DNA from: Burkholderia lata
Lineage (GTDB): Bacteria > Pseudomonadota > Gammaproteobacteria > Burkholderiales > Burkholderiaceae
Direction: 5' to 3'
Length of the DNA stretch: 64,000 bases
Assembly (NCBI RefSeq): GCF_902499335.1
Contig: NZ_CABVQK010000011.1
Location: 62,001-126,000 of the forward strand
Positions within the stretch are counted from its first letter, which is position 1; the number at the start of each line of letters is the position of its first letter. The position numbers were made by a program, and so were the translations under genes. Below, piece after piece: positions 41,420-51,093 of this stretch. Under the pieces are notes generated by a model. The model did no database searches. It was given only the letters and a program-made list of their open reading frames with translations, and was not told the origin of the DNA.

Positions 41420-43351
41420 TCAGTTGAACAGGCCGAGCACGGTCTGGAACAGCGTCGAAGCGGTCTGGATGACCTTCGCGTTCGCCTGGTAGAGCTGCTG
41501 GTACTGCATCAGGTTGGCCGCTTCCTCGTTCTGGTTCACGCCCGACACCGACTGCTGCGCTTCGGTGATCTGACCGATCAGCGAGGTCTGCGCGGCGCTC
41601 GACGATTTCAGCTGGCTCGTCGTGTTGCCGATGTTGTTCACGTAGTTCGCATATGCACCCGTCAGCGTGGTCGTGCCGTTGCCGAACGATTTCGCGCTGA
41701 CGAGCTTCGACAGCGCGAGCGCGTTGCTGCCGTCGTTCGTGCCGCCCGTGTTCGGCGCGACCGTGAACGTGTCGCCGGCCGTCGGCGTGCCCGACACCGT
41801 GACCGTGACGCCAGCCGTCAGCGTGATCGGCGTGCCGGCCTGGTACGCCTGCGCGGCGGTGGTCGTCGGCGGCACGGCCGTGTTGTCGGTGACCGTGTAG
41901 GTCGGGCTGGCGGTCGTGCCGCCCATCGTGATCGTGTAGTTGTGCGGGTTGGCCGCGGCCGTCGCGCTGGTGACCGTCAGCCCGCCGATCGTGCCGGTGC
42001 CCGTGTTCGTCTTGGTGGCCGACGGCACGTACGGCGCCGCCGCCGCGATCGCCGAGCCGTTCGACGTCGCGAGGCCGAAGCCGTTCAGCGCGCCACGCGT
42101 CGGCTGCACGGTGAACTTGTCGCCGGCGTTCATCGAGCCGGACGAGAACGAGAAGTTCAGCCCGCCGATCGACGCCGGCATCGAGGTCGACGTGCCGACC
42201 ACCGCGCCGCTCGCGCGGTCGGTCAGCGAGTACTTGGCACCGTCGTACGACAGCGTGTAGTCGCTCGCGGTCGGCTGCGACGGGTTCGCGAACGACACGG
42301 ACAGCGCCGCGTTGCCGGTATTGCCCTGATTCGCGTAGGTGATCGGGGTGCCGGTCGTGAACAGGTTGCCGCCGACGTTGCCCGACAGGTCGATGCCGAG
42401 CGCGTTCTGCGCGTTGACCTGCGCGGCGAAGCTGGTCGCGATCGCGCCGAGCTGGGCCTGGGCCGGGTCGAGCGTCTGGCTGCGGAACGCGAGCAGGCCG
42501 CCGAGCGTGCCGCCCGACAGCGACGCGTCGGACAGCGCCTGGTTCGGCCCCTGCGGGTTCGCACCGGCGATGCCCTGCGACACGACGGTCAGCTCGCTCG
42601 GATCGGACGGCGACGCGACGGTCCCGAGCTGGTAGCTCTTGTTCGCGACGACGAGCGGCGTGCCGCCCGCGAGAAACACGCTGTAGCCGTCGCTGTTGCG
42701 CACGACCTGCACGCCGGCGAGGTTCGACAGGTTCGACACCGCGAGGTCGCGCTGGTCCATCAGCTGGTTCGGCGGCTGCCCCTGGCTGCTCGCGGACGCG
42801 ATCTGCTGGTTCAGCTGCGCGATCTGCGCGGTGTACGAGTTGATCTGCGTGACGGTGTTCGTCAGCTGCGTGTTCACGCTCTGGCGCAGCGCGTCGTACT
42901 GCTGGCCGGCCGCCGTGATCTGGTTCGCGAGCGTCTGCGCGTTGCTCATCGCGGTCTGCCGCACCGACGAGTCGGACGCGCTGTTCGCGACGCTCTGCAT
43001 CCCGGTGAAGTAGTTCGTGATCGCGGTCGAGATGCCGGACGTCGGGTTGCCGACGTAGTTGTTCAGCTGCGTGACGAGCGAATACCACGTCGACAGCGCG
43101 CCGCTCTGCGTCTGCGCGCCGTTCAGCTGGTCGCTCAGGTACTGGCTGTACTGCCGCTGCACGGTGACGGTGTTCACGCCCTGCGGCATGTAGCCGCTGC
43201 TCGTGTACTGGCCGCTCGCCTCGGCATAGACGGGGCGTTCGACCGAATAGCCGGGCGTTGCCGCGTTGCTGATGTTCTGGCCGGTCGTCGTGAGGCCCCA
43301 GAGCGCGGCATTCAGGCCGCTGACGCCGAGGTTCATGAGTGTGTTGGACAT
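41420..43351 (-). CDS. flgK: flagellar hook-associated protein 1
   Basis: 643 residues. The N-terminal rod/hook motif reads MSNTLMNLGVSGLNAAL and TGQNISNAATPGYS; the C-terminal coil ends LYQANAKVIQTASTLFQTVL. The central region is beta-rich with two small repeats ending in GDKFTVQP and GDTFTVAP, the second part of the module shared with FlgL (449-537). It joins hook to filament. It is preceded by its own sigma-28 promoter, so it is a late gene even though it lies in line with flgJ. Confidence 0.95.
   Translation of the reverse strand: MSNTLMNLGVSGLNAALWGLTTTGQNISNAATPGYSVERPVYAEASGQYTSSGYMPQGVNTVTVQRQYSQYLSDQLNGAQTQSGALSTWYSLVTQLNNYVGNPTSGISTAITNYFTGMQSVANSASDSSVRQTAMSNAQTLANQITAAGQQYDALRQSVNTQLTNTVTQINSYTAQIAQLNQQIASASSQGQPPNQLMDQRDLAVSNLSNLAGVQVVRNSDGYSVFLAGGTPLVVANKSYQLGTVASPSDPSELTVVSQGIAGANPQGPNQALSDASLSGGTLGGLLAFRSQTLDPAQAQLGAIATSFAAQVNAQNALGIDLSGNVGGNLFTTGTPITYANQGNTGNAALSVSFANPSQPTASDYTLSYDGAKYSLTDRASGAVVGTSTSMPASIGGLNFSFSSGSMNAGDKFTVQPTRGALNGFGLATSNGSAIAAAAPYVPSATKTNTGTGTIGGLTVTSATAAANPHNYTITMGGTTASPTYTVTDNTAVPPTTTAAQAYQAGTPITLTAGVTVTVSGTPTAGDTFTVAPNTGGTNDGSNALALSKLVSAKSFGNGTTTLTGAYANYVNNIGNTTSQLKSSSAAQTSLIGQITEAQQSVSGVNQNEEAANLMQYQQLYQANAKVIQTASTLFQTVLGLFN
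41741..42007 (-). repeat. FlgK copy of the FlgK/FlgL shared module
   Basis: Codons about 449-537 of flgK. It opens NTGTGTIGGLTVTS and contains GGTTASPTYTVTDN and PTAGDTFTV. See the flgL copy at 40533-40802. Confidence 0.75.
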
Positions 43352-43406
43352 GCGCGATCCTGATGAGCCGGCCGCGCTGCGGCCGCCGGGTTGCGTGACT
43401 CCCGGT

Positions 43407-43433
43407 ATAACGGCCGCGAATTCAGAAAATTGA
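43407..43433 (-). promoter_or_regulatory. sigma-28 (FliA) promoter of flgKL
   Basis: On the minus strand: TCAATTTT, 11 bases, GCCGTTAT. The consensus is TAAAGTTT-N11-GCCGATAA; 6 of 8 positions match in the -35 and the -10 starts with GCCG. It ends 56 bases before the flgK start. Confidence 0.75.
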
Positions 43434-43546
43434 GGAAAAAATGCACGCGCGACGCGCACTCGCGCGTCGCCGGTTCAGGCGTGCGGCCGATGGTGCCGCA
43501 AACGCCCCGCGGGCCGCCCCGGGCGGGGCCGACCGCCGGTTGCGCG

Positions 43547-44302
43547 TCAGGCCCGCGCGAGCGAGCGGCGCTTCATTTCGAGCTGCGTGATCAGCCGCTG
43601 CAGCGTGTTCTCCGCGCTGCCCGGCAGCGACATGTAGCGGAAGCCGAGCTGGTAGCGCCGCGACCCGTTCGGCATCTGCGTCGAACGCTGCGACACGAGC
43701 TGCAGGTCGAGCGACAGCTTGCCGTGGCCGGTCAGCTCGAGTTCGACGTCGGGCAGCAGCGTGCCGACCTCGAGCGCCTCGACGCGTTCGTCGGCCGTGC
43801 GCAGCCCCACGCCGCCGAGCGACAGGTTGTGCACCTCGAACAGGAAGCTCTCGCCGTCCGGCAGCTTGCCGCGGCACAGGAACGGATCGACGATCGGCGC
43901 ATCGACGCGGAAATATTCGCGGCGCTGGATGCACATCAGCACGTCGGGGAAATCGGCGACGAACGCGGGCAGCCCCTCGAAGCGCGACTCGCGCGGCGTG
44001 CCCGTGGAGAATTCGACGCGCACGCCCTCCGGCGCGGCCGCGAACGTGCAGTGCGACGCGCCGAGGATGCTGGCGTTCTGCTCCGACAGCGCACCCCAAT
44101 CGAACGTAAACGTCCGCGCACCGACATCCACCTCGAGCAGGCGCGTGACGAGCTGGCCGCCCGGATACTGGACGGTCAGGAAATCGCCGCGATTGACGAG
44201 GTTGCGCAGCTGCACACCGATTTCCAGCGGATTGCGGCGGGCATAGTCGGGCCCGGAGTGGCCTGCATCCAGGCTGGGGTCCGTCGACGTTTCGATATTC
44301 AT
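43547..44302 (-). CDS. ycgR: flagellar brake protein YcgR (YcgR-N and PilZ domains)
   Basis: 251 residues. An N-terminal YcgR domain (about 25-120) is followed by a PilZ domain with both c-di-GMP signatures: RxxxR at 128-132 (RREYFR) and N-x-S-x-x-G at 159-164 (NLSLGG). In enterobacteria YcgR loaded with c-di-GMP binds the flagellar motor and slows it. Here it is encoded inside the flg cluster, between flgJ and flgK, with its own sigma-28 promoter, so brake and late filament parts would be made together. Confidence 0.92.
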   Translation of the reverse strand: MNIETSTDPSLDAGHSGPDYARRNPLEIGVQLRNLVNRGDFLTVQYPGGQLVTRLLEVDVGARTFTFDWGALSEQNASILGASHCTFAAAPEGVRVEFSTGTPRESRFEGLPAFVADFPDVLMCIQRREYFRVDAPIVDPFLCRGKLPDGESFLFEVHNLSLGGVGLRTADERVEALEVGTLLPDVELELTGHGKLSLDLQLVSQRSTQMPNGSRRYQLGFRYMSLPGSAENTLQRLITQLEMKRRSLARA

Positions 44303-44394
44303 GGCTAGCCGGTCTTTCTTGTCATGGGCGCCCGGGCAACCGGTGCGCAATAAAACCGGGCCAGAACGGGGGCCCGGTCGCAGGTCTCTCACAC

Positions 44395-44421
44395 TTAGCG
44401 GCAGTGCTGACCGAAAGTTTA
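44395..44421 (-). promoter_or_regulatory. sigma-28 (FliA) promoter of ycgR
   Basis: On the minus strand: TAAACTTT, 11 bases, GCCGCTAA. Each half differs from consensus at one position, an excellent match. It ends 93 bases before the ycgR start. Confidence 0.88.
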
Positions 44422-44522
44422 GATCGAATTGGGGATTTTTTTCGCGCAAACGTTGAAACCGCGCGCGGCGGGCTGCCGGGCGCGGTCCAGAGGGGAGTCG
44501 ACAGCGGTAGCCGACGGGGCCG

Positions 44523-45506
44523 TCAGCCGATCTGCTGCATGATCGAGATCAGCTTTTTCGCGTAATTCGGGTCGGTCGCGTAGCCGGCCTTCTGCATCCC
44601 GTGCGCGAACCCTTCGACACTGCGGCTCGCGCTCAGCACGCCCGAGTAGCGCGGATTGTTCTTCAGCAGGTTCGCGTAATCGGTCATCGCGTGCTCGTAC
44701 GAATCGTACGCGCGGAATTTCGCGACCACGCGGCGCGGCGTGCCGTTCACGTATTCCGTCGTCAGCGCCGACACCGTGCGGCCGGTCCAGCCCTTGGTCG
44801 CCTTGATGCCGAACACGTTGTAGCTCGTCGAGCCGTCGGTCGCGCGGATCTCGCGCTTGCCCCAGCCCGATTCGAGCGCGGCCTGGCCGACGATGAAGCG
44901 CGCCGGGATGCCGGTCGACGCGCTGGCCGCCTGCGCGGGGCCCGCGAGCCGGTCGACGAACGCGTCGGCGTCCTGCACGCCGCTCGCGCCCTTCACCGGC
45001 GGCGTCAGCGCGCTGCCGGCCGAGTAGCCGCGCGTGCCGGCGAGCCCGCCGTTGTTGGCCGAGTTCGCGTAGGCCTTCGCCATCGCGTTCATCGCGGCGA
45101 GACCGCCTTCGTTACCGGACGCGCCAAAGCCGTCCGCGCCCAGGCCGGCCGCGCCGACGTCGGCCGCCGTTTCGCTGCCCGCGCCCTGCCCCGCATTGCG
45201 CAGCAGCTGCTTCATCAGCGCGTCGGCCACGCCGATCCCGCGCGTCGACATCTGCTGTGCGAGCTGCTGGTCGAGCATCGACGTGTACATCTTCGACGTA
45301 TGCGAATCGAACAGCCCGCCGTCGGGCGATGCGTCGCGCATGCTCTTGAGCATCATCTGCGTGAACATCGCGTCGAACTGGCCGGCGACCGCCTTCGCGC
45401 CGGCCTGCGGCGACTGCTTCGCCTGCGCGCGCAAGGCGTCGAAACCCTGCACGTCGAGCGCAAAGCGCTGCGTGAGGTCGTTCGCGTTCGGGAGACTGGC
45501 TGCCAT
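44523..45506 (-). CDS. flgJ: flagellar rod assembly protein / peptidoglycan hydrolase FlgJ
   Basis: 327 residues, two domains. The N-terminal rod-cap domain (about 20-105) shows FDAMFTQMMLKSMRDASPDGGLFDS split around the conserved helix. The C-terminal glucosaminidase domain (about 175-327) has catalytic Glu212 in AALESGWGKREI. A Gly/Ala-rich linker joins them. It caps the growing rod and opens a hole in peptidoglycan in the periplasm. It abuts flgI with no gap. Confidence 0.95.
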   Translation of the reverse strand: MAASLPNANDLTQRFALDVQGFDALRAQAKQSPQAGAKAVAGQFDAMFTQMMLKSMRDASPDGGLFDSHTSKMYTSMLDQQLAQQMSTRGIGVADALMKQLLRNAGQGAGSETAADVGAAGLGADGFGASGNEGGLAAMNAMAKAYANSANNGGLAGTRGYSAGSALTPPVKGASGVQDADAFVDRLAGPAQAASASTGIPARFIVGQAALESGWGKREIRATDGSTSYNVFGIKATKGWTGRTVSALTTEYVNGTPRRVVAKFRAYDSYEHAMTDYANLLKNNPRYSGVLSASRSVEGFAHGMQKAGYATDPNYAKKLISIMQQIG

Positions 45507-46691
45507 TTAGATGATCTCCAGGTCGGCGCGCAGCGCGCCGGCGGCCTTCATCGCCTGCAGGATCGACATCAGGTCCGCGGGCGTTGCGCCGAGCGTGTTC
45601 AGCGCCTTCACGACGTCGGCGAGATTCGCGCCGGCCGTCACCATCTTCAGCGCGCCGTTGTCCTGCTTGAGCTGGATCTGCGACTGCTGCGCCACCACCG
45701 TCTGCCCGTTCGAGAACGGCCCCGGCTGCGACACGACCGGCTGCGTGTTGACGACGACCGACAGGTTGCCGTGCGCGACCGCGCAGCTCTGCAGCGTGAC
45801 CATCTGGTTCATCACGATCGAGCCGGTGCGCGCGTTCAGGATCACCTTCGCCGCGGCCTTGTCCGGGCTGACGTCGAGGTTCTGCAGCCGCGCCATGAAC
45901 GCGACCTGCTGCGCCGAGTCGGCCGGCGCGGCGAGCTGGATCGTGCGGCCGTCGAGCGCCGTCGCGGTGCCCGGGCCGAAGCTCGAGTTGACCGCGGACA
46001 CGATCCGCTGCGCGGTGCCGTAGTCCATGTCGTTCAGTTGCAGTTGCAGCACGCCGTTCATCTGCGCGATCGCGTTCGGCACGCCGCGCTCGACGATCGC
46101 GCCGCCGACGATCCGGCCGGCCGAGAGCTGGTTCACCTGCACGCGGCTGCCGTTCGCGCTGGCGCCGGCACCGCCGACCGCCATGTTGCCCTGCGCGAGC
46201 GCATAGACCTGGCCGTCCGCGCCTTTCAGCGGCGTCAGCAGCAGCGTGCCGCCGCGCAGGCTCTTCGCGTTGCCGAGCGACGACACGGTGACGTCGAGCG
46301 CCTCGCCCGGCCGCGCGAACGGCGGCAGCGTGCCGGTCACCATCACGGCCGCGACGTTCTTCAGCTGCATGTTGCTCAGCTGCGACGCGCCGCCGTTGGC
46401 CGACCCGTTGTTGATCGAGATGCCGAGGTTCGCGAGCATGTTCGCGAGCGTCTGCGTCGTGAACGGGGTCTGCATCGTCTGGTCGCCCGTGCCGTCGAGG
46501 CCGACGACGAGGCCATAGCCGATCAGCGGGTTGTCGCGCACGCCCTGGATCTGCACGAGATCCTTCAGCCGTTCCGCGTGCGCCGGAGCCGCACCGAACA
46601 TGCAAGCCACCGCCGCGAACGCGACGGCGAGCCGCACGGCGGCATGCGCACGGGCCGACAGATGGTCGAGAAGCGTCTTCTGCATCGTCAT
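45507..46691 (-). CDS. flgI: flagellar P-ring protein
   Basis: 394 residues from ATG 46691, which shares one base with the flgH stop; an ATG six bases later is also possible. Signal peptide to APAHA (about residue 39), then [21 protein letters not shown], the family start. Conserved [27 protein letters not shown] and the C-terminal [25 protein letters not shown] blocks are present. It forms the P-ring around the rod in the peptidoglycan layer. Confidence 0.96.
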   Translation of the reverse strand: MTMQKTLLDHLSARAHAAVRLAVAFAAVACMFGAAPAHAERLKDLVQIQGVRDNPLIGYGLVVGLDGTGDQTMQTPFTTQTLANMLANLGISINNGSANGGASQLSNMQLKNVAAVMVTGTLPPFARPGEALDVTVSSLGNAKSLRGGTLLLTPLKGADGQVYALAQGNMAVGGAGASANGSRVQVNQLSAGRIVGGAIVERGVPNAIAQMNGVLQLQLNDMDYGTAQRIVSAVNSSFGPGTATALDGRTIQLAAPADSAQQVAFMARLQNLDVSPDKAAAKVILNARTGSIVMNQMVTLQSCAVAHGNLSVVVNTQPVVSQPGPFSNGQTVVAQQSQIQLKQDNGALKMVTAGANLADVVKALNTLGATPADLMSILQAMKAAGALRADLEII

Positions 46692-47383
46692 CACCACGGC
46701 GCGATGTTGAGGAAGAAGCGCTGCAGCCAGCCCATCGTCTCGGCTTCGTTGATGTAGCCCTTCGCCGAGTATTCGATCTTCGCGTCGGCAACTTGCGTCG
46801 AGTAGACGGAGTTCGCGCCCGAGATCGTGTTCGGGTTGACGACGCCCGAGAAGCGCACGAATTCGTTGCCCTGGTTGATCAGCATCTGCTTCTCGCCGCT
46901 GACCACGAGGTTGCCGTTCGGCAGCACGCCGGTGACGGTCACCGTGATCGTGCCGTTGAACGTGTTCGCCGCGCTCGCGCCGCCGGTCGCCGCGAACTTG
47001 TTGTTGCCGGTCGCCGACAGGTTCGCCTTCGCGAACAGCCCGCCGAGGAAGCCGGCCGTCGGCACGTTGAAGTCGGTGTTGCCCTGCCGGTTCGTGTTCG
47101 CGCCCGACGACTTGGTCGCGTTGATGTTCTCCGCGATCATGATCGTCAGGATGTCGCCGACGTTGCGCGGCCGCTGATCCTCGAAGAGCGGCCGCCCCGC
47201 ATAGCCGGGGTTGTAGATCGAGCCGGGCGCCTGCATCGACATCGGCGCCGGCGGCTGCGCCGTCATCGGCTGCTGGATGATCGGATCGCGCGGAATCTGC
47301 GCGCAACCGGCGGCGAGCGCCGCCACCGCGACCGCGCATGCGGCGCGGACGGTGGCTGACGGGAGGAGGCGAACCTGCTTCAT
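46691..47383 (-). CDS. flgH: flagellar L-ring lipoprotein
   Basis: 230 residues. Lipobox ALAAGC with lipidation at about Cys27. Conserved [20 protein letters not shown] and the C-terminal [22 protein letters not shown] end are standard for FlgH. It forms the outer-membrane bushing of the rod. It is in the middle of the flgB-J transcript. Confidence 0.96.
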   Translation of the reverse strand: MKQVRLLPSATVRAACAVAVAALAAGCAQIPRDPIIQQPMTAQPPAPMSMQAPGSIYNPGYAGRPLFEDQRPRNVGDILTIMIAENINATKSSGANTNRQGNTDFNVPTAGFLGGLFAKANLSATGNNKFAATGGASAANTFNGTITVTVTGVLPNGNLVVSGEKQMLINQGNEFVRFSGVVNPNTISGANSVYSTQVADAKIEYSAKGYINEAETMGWLQRFFLNIAPW

Positions 47384-47403
47384 GGCGACGACGGGTGTTC
47401 CGG

Positions 47404-48192
47404 TTAGCTCTTCATCTGCGTGACGGTCTGCAGCATCTGGTCGGACGTCGTCACGGCCTTGCTGTTGATCTCGTAGGCACGCTGCGTCTGGATCATGTTG
47501 ACGAGCTCCTGCACGACGTTCACGTTCGACGCTTCGACATAGTTCTGGCTGAGCGTGCCCGCGCCGTTCAGGCCCGGCTGCGACACGTTCGGCGCACCCG
47601 ACGACGTCGTCTCGGAGAACAGGTTCTCGCCGCGCGCTTCAAGACCGGCCGGGTTGATGAAGGTCGCGACCTGCAGCGAGCCGATCTGCACCGAATTGGT
47701 CGAGCCCGCCTGCGTGATCGTCACGACGCCGTCCTTGCCGATCGTCAGCGACGTCGCGTTCTGCGGGATCGTGATCGCCGGCAGGATCTGGTAGCCGCTC
47801 GACGTGACGAGCTGGCCCTGCGCGTTGGTCTGGAACGAGCCGTCGCGCGTGTACGCGTTCGTGCCGTCCGGCATCACCACCTGGAAGAAGCCCGCGCCGT
47901 TGATCGCGACGTCCTTCGAGTTGCCGGTCTGCGTGAGGCCGCCCTGCGTGTACAGGCGCTCGGTCGCGACCTGCTGTACGCCGGTGCCGAGCTGCAGGCC
48001 CGACGGCAGCTCGGTCTGCTGCGTCGAGTTCGCGCCGGGCTGGCGGATGGTCTGGTACAGCAGATCCTCGAACACCGCGCGCGACGCCTTGAAGCCGTTC
48101 GTGCTGGTGTTCGCGAGGTTGTTCGAAATCACGTCCATCTGCGCCTGCTGCGCATTCATGCCGGTGGCGGCAATGTAGAGCGAACGGTTCAC
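47404..48192 (-). CDS. flgG: flagellar distal rod protein
   Basis: 262 residues. N-terminal [21 protein letters not shown] with [13 protein letters not shown], the rod signature, and C-terminal [21 protein letters not shown]. Length and the YTRDGSFQ motif match FlgG. It assembles the distal rod under FlgJ control. It is separated from flgF by 34 bases. Confidence 0.96.
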   Translation of the reverse strand: MNRSLYIAATGMNAQQAQMDVISNNLANTSTNGFKASRAVFEDLLYQTIRQPGANSTQQTELPSGLQLGTGVQQVATERLYTQGGLTQTGNSKDVAINGAGFFQVVMPDGTNAYTRDGSFQTNAQGQLVTSSGYQILPAITIPQNATSLTIGKDGVVTITQAGSTNSVQIGSLQVATFINPAGLEARGENLFSETTSSGAPNVSQPGLNGAGTLSQNYVEASNVNVVQELVNMIQTQRAYEINSKAVTTSDQMLQTVTQMKS

Positions 48193-48226
48193 TTGTAAGG
48201 TCTCCTGCGTGGGCTGGCGCGGGCGC

Positions 48227-48985
48227 TCAGCTGAAATTGAGCAGCTGGTTCGCCGACTGCTCGTTCTGGTCGGCCGTCTGGATCAGCTTCGACTGAAGCT
48301 GGAACGCGCGCGCGTTGTCGATCATCGCGACCATCGCGCTCACCGGGTTGACGTTGCTGCCTTCGAGCGAATTCGGCGTGACGACCACGTTCGGGTCGGC
48401 GTCGGCCGGATTGCCGTCGGCGGTGCGGAACAACCCGTCGTTGCCGCGCGAGAGCGTGGTCGGATCGGGATTGACGAGCTTCATCTGGTCGACGATCGCG
48501 ACCGCCGTCGGCGGGTCGCCCGGCATCAGCGCGGAAATCGTGCCGTCCTTGCCGATCGTCACTTCCGCGTTCGGCGGCACCGAGATCGGGCCGCCGTTGC
48601 CGACCACCGGCAGGTTGCTCGCGTTGACGAGCTGGCCGTTCTGGTCGACGTGCAGGTTGCCGGCGCGCGTGTACGCCTCGCTGCCGTCGGCCGCCTGCAC
48701 AGCCAGCCAGCCGGCGCCCTGCACGGCGACGTCGAGCGGGTTGCCGGTGCGCGTGATCGGACCCGGCGCGTAGTCGGCGCCGGGCGTCGATGCGAGCACG
48801 TAGGTGCGCGTCGTCGTCGGGTCGATCGTGCTGCCGTCGCCGAAATTCATCGGCACCGCGCGATAGGTCGCGAGTTGCGCGCGAAAGCCCGTCGTCGACG
48901 CGTTCGCGAGGTTGTTCGCGACGATCGCCTGCTGGTCGAGCGACTGCGACGCACCCGTCATCGCCGTGTAGATCAGTCGGTCCAT
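48227..48985 (-). CDS. flgF: flagellar proximal rod protein FlgF
   Basis: 252 residues. The N-terminus [20 protein letters not shown] and [16 protein letters not shown] plus C-terminal [21 protein letters not shown] are typical. [16 protein letters not shown] marks the middle. It forms the rod together with FlgB, FlgC and FlgG. Confidence 0.95.
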   Translation of the reverse strand: MDRLIYTAMTGASQSLDQQAIVANNLANASTTGFRAQLATYRAVPMNFGDGSTIDPTTTRTYVLASTPGADYAPGPITRTGNPLDVAVQGAGWLAVQAADGSEAYTRAGNLHVDQNGQLVNASNLPVVGNGGPISVPPNAEVTIGKDGTISALMPGDPPTAVAIVDQMKLVNPDPTTLSRGNDGLFRTADGNPADADPNVVVTPNSLEGSNVNPVSAMVAMIDNARAFQLQSKLIQTADQNEQSANQLLNFS

Positions 48986-49004
48986 GGCTGCCCGTTATCC
49001 GCGC

Positions 49005-50246
49005 TTACAGGTTGATGAGCGTCTGGTCGACGGTCTGCTGCGTCTTGATCGTCTGCGCGTTCGCCTGGTAGTTGCGCTGCGCGGTGATCAGGTTGACGAG
49101 CTGCGACGTGAGGTCGACGTTCGAGTTTTCCAGCGCGCTGCCCTGCAACGTGCCGTGGTTCGTGCTGCCCGGCGCCGAGATCTGCGGCACGCCCGACGCG
49201 GAACTTTCCGCATACTGGTTGCCGCCGAGATTCACCAGCCCGTTCGGGTTGTTGAAGTTCGCGAGCGCGATCTGGCCGAGCACGGCGGTCTGGCCGTTCG
49301 AGTAGTTGCCGGTCAGCTTGCCGTCGGCGCCGATCGTGTAGGTCGTCAGCGTGCCGCTCGCGTAGCCGTCCTGCGCGAGGTTGTTCACGCCGTCCTTGCC
49401 GCCGTACTGCGTCGTGCCGGTCAGGTCGAGCGTGAGGCTCTGCGGCGTCGCCGAGCCGTCGGTGTTCGGCACGGTGAACTGGAACTGGCCGACCGACGTG
49501 GTCGGCGTGGGCGGCGTGCCCGTGGTCGTGCTCTGGATCGTGCCCGACGAATTGAAGTTGACCGTGCCGAGGTCGGTCGTGGCGCCGCCCTGCACGCCCG
49601 CGTACGCTTCCCACGTGCCGGCCGCCGACTTCACGAAGTACATGTTGACCGCCTGCGAACCGCCGAGCGAGTCGTACACCTGGATCGACGTCGAGTAGTT
49701 GTACGTCGTGTTGTCGGTCGCGCTGAACGGCGTCTTGGTCGGCACCGTGTCCTGCGAGTTCAGGTTGAACTGCGCGGAGATCTTGGTCGTCGCGGTCGGT
49801 GAGATGTTGGTCGTCGGCGCCTGCAGCGGCACGGTCTGCGCGGTGTTGATCACACCGCCGTTGTTGGCTGCGTAGCCCATCAGGCTACGGCCTTGCGAGT
49901 CGATGATGTAGCCGTTCTTGTCGCGCTGGAACGTGCCGTCGCGCGAGTACGTCGTCACGCCGTTGTTCGACATCTGGAAGAAGCCGTTGCCGTTGATCGC
50001 GACGTCGAGCGACGAGTTCGTCGTGTTGATCGTGCCCTGGCCGAAATTCTGCTCCACCGCGTTCAGCGACGTGCCGATACCGATCTGCGTGTTGGTCGAC
50101 GTCGCGACCGAGTTCGCATACATGTCCGCGAACTGCGCGGTGCTCGACTTGAAGCCGACCGTGTTCGCGTTCGCGATGTTGTTGCCGATCACGTCGAGCG
50201 CGTTCGATGCACCCGAGAGGCCGCTCAGACCCTGTTGATAACCCAT
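49005..50246 (-). CDS. flgE: flagellar hook protein
   Basis: 413 residues, similar to enterobacterial FlgE (about 402). N-terminal YQQGLSGLSGASNALDVIGN and NIANANTVGFKS; C-terminal NSNVDLTSQLVNLITAQRNYQ and the terminal TVDQTLINL helix. The middle is Thr/Ser/Gly-rich beta structure that forms the hook surface. It is exported through the rod and capped by FlgD, encoded just upstream. Confidence 0.96.
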   Translation of the reverse strand: MGYQQGLSGLSGASNALDVIGNNIANANTVGFKSSTAQFADMYANSVATSTNTQIGIGTSLNAVEQNFGQGTINTTNSSLDVAINGNGFFQMSNNGVTTYSRDGTFQRDKNGYIIDSQGRSLMGYAANNGGVINTAQTVPLQAPTTNISPTATTKISAQFNLNSQDTVPTKTPFSATDNTTYNYSTSIQVYDSLGGSQAVNMYFVKSAAGTWEAYAGVQGGATTDLGTVNFNSSGTIQSTTTGTPPTPTTSVGQFQFTVPNTDGSATPQSLTLDLTGTTQYGGKDGVNNLAQDGYASGTLTTYTIGADGKLTGNYSNGQTAVLGQIALANFNNPNGLVNLGGNQYAESSASGVPQISAPGSTNHGTLQGSALENSNVDLTSQLVNLITAQRNYQANAQTIKTQQTVDQTLINL

Positions 50247-50279
50247 TTCGGTCTCCGTTTCGAGATTGCTCGATCAGTA

Positions 50280-51038
50280 TCAGTTGGAGGTGGTGCCGCT
50301 GCCGGACGAGGACGACGCGGACGACGTGGTGTTCGGGAAAATCGATGCGACCTGGGTCAGACCCACCGTCGTGCCGTTCGACAGCACGAGCCCCGCCGTG
50401 CCGTCCGCCTGCTTGATCACGCTCTGCACGGTCGACGCCGCGAGCGTCGTGGCCGGCTGCGGCGTGCCGTTGCTGTCGGTGTACGACGCGCTGACGGTGT
50501 ACTTGCCGTCCGGCAGTGCGTTGCCCGCCGAGTCGGTCGGCGTCCAGTTGAACGGCACGGTGCCGGCCGACTGCGCGCCCGCGTTGATCGTGTTCACCAC
50601 GGTGCCGGCCGCGTTCTTCACGGTGATCGTCAGGTTCGACACCGCGCTCGACAGCGACACGCCGAACGGCGACGCCGCGCCGCTCTTCACCGCGACCGCG
50701 TTGCCCGGCGCGAGCACGTTGGTGCCGATCAGCAGCGCGGCCTGCGTCTGCTGGCCGGCCGTGAGCTGCGTCGACAGCGACGTGAGCGACGTGTTCAACT
50801 GCGCGATGCCGCTCACCGTGTTGATCTGCGCGAGCTGCGACGTCATCTGCGAGCTGTCGACCGGGCTGGTCGGGTCCTGGTTCTGCAGCTGCGTGACGAG
50901 CAGCTTCAGGAACGTCGCCTGCAGGTCGCTCGCCGACGTGCCGTTGGTCGACGACACTTTGTTGGTGTTCATCGTGTCGGTCGGCAGGTTCGACACGTTG
51001 GTGCCGTTGCTGCCGATCGTCGTGCTGGAGGAAGTCAT
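50280..51038 (-). CDS. flgD: flagellar hook capping protein
   Basis: 252 residues. The N-terminal LQATFLKLLVTQLQNQDPTSP and DSSQMTSQLAQINTV block is the FlgD signature for export and capping, followed by the FlgD immunoglobulin-like domains (NLTITVKNAAGTVVNTI, DGKYTVSASYTDSNG). The C-terminus is Ser-rich. It is a scaffold for hook growth and is not part of the finished structure. Confidence 0.95.
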   Translation of the reverse strand: MTSSSTTIGSNGTNVSNLPTDTMNTNKVSSTNGTSASDLQATFLKLLVTQLQNQDPTSPVDSSQMTSQLAQINTVSGIAQLNTSLTSLSTQLTAGQQTQAALLIGTNVLAPGNAVAVKSGAASPFGVSLSSAVSNLTITVKNAAGTVVNTINAGAQSAGTVPFNWTPTDSAGNALPDGKYTVSASYTDSNGTPQPATTLAASTVQSVIKQADGTAGLVLSNGTTVGLTQVASIFPNTTSSASSSSGSGTTSN

Positions 51039-51093
51039 CCTGGGTGGCCTTCTGTCGGAACTTTCGGGTCTGTAAGATCGGTCGGCGCGCGGC

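Noticed and set aside
40164-43088. Very long minus-strand open frame (over 900 codons) covering flgL and most of flgK in another frame
   Set aside because: Only the flgL part is coding. Over flgK it is the wrong frame and gives an Arg/His/Ala-rich shadow typical of GC-rich genes.
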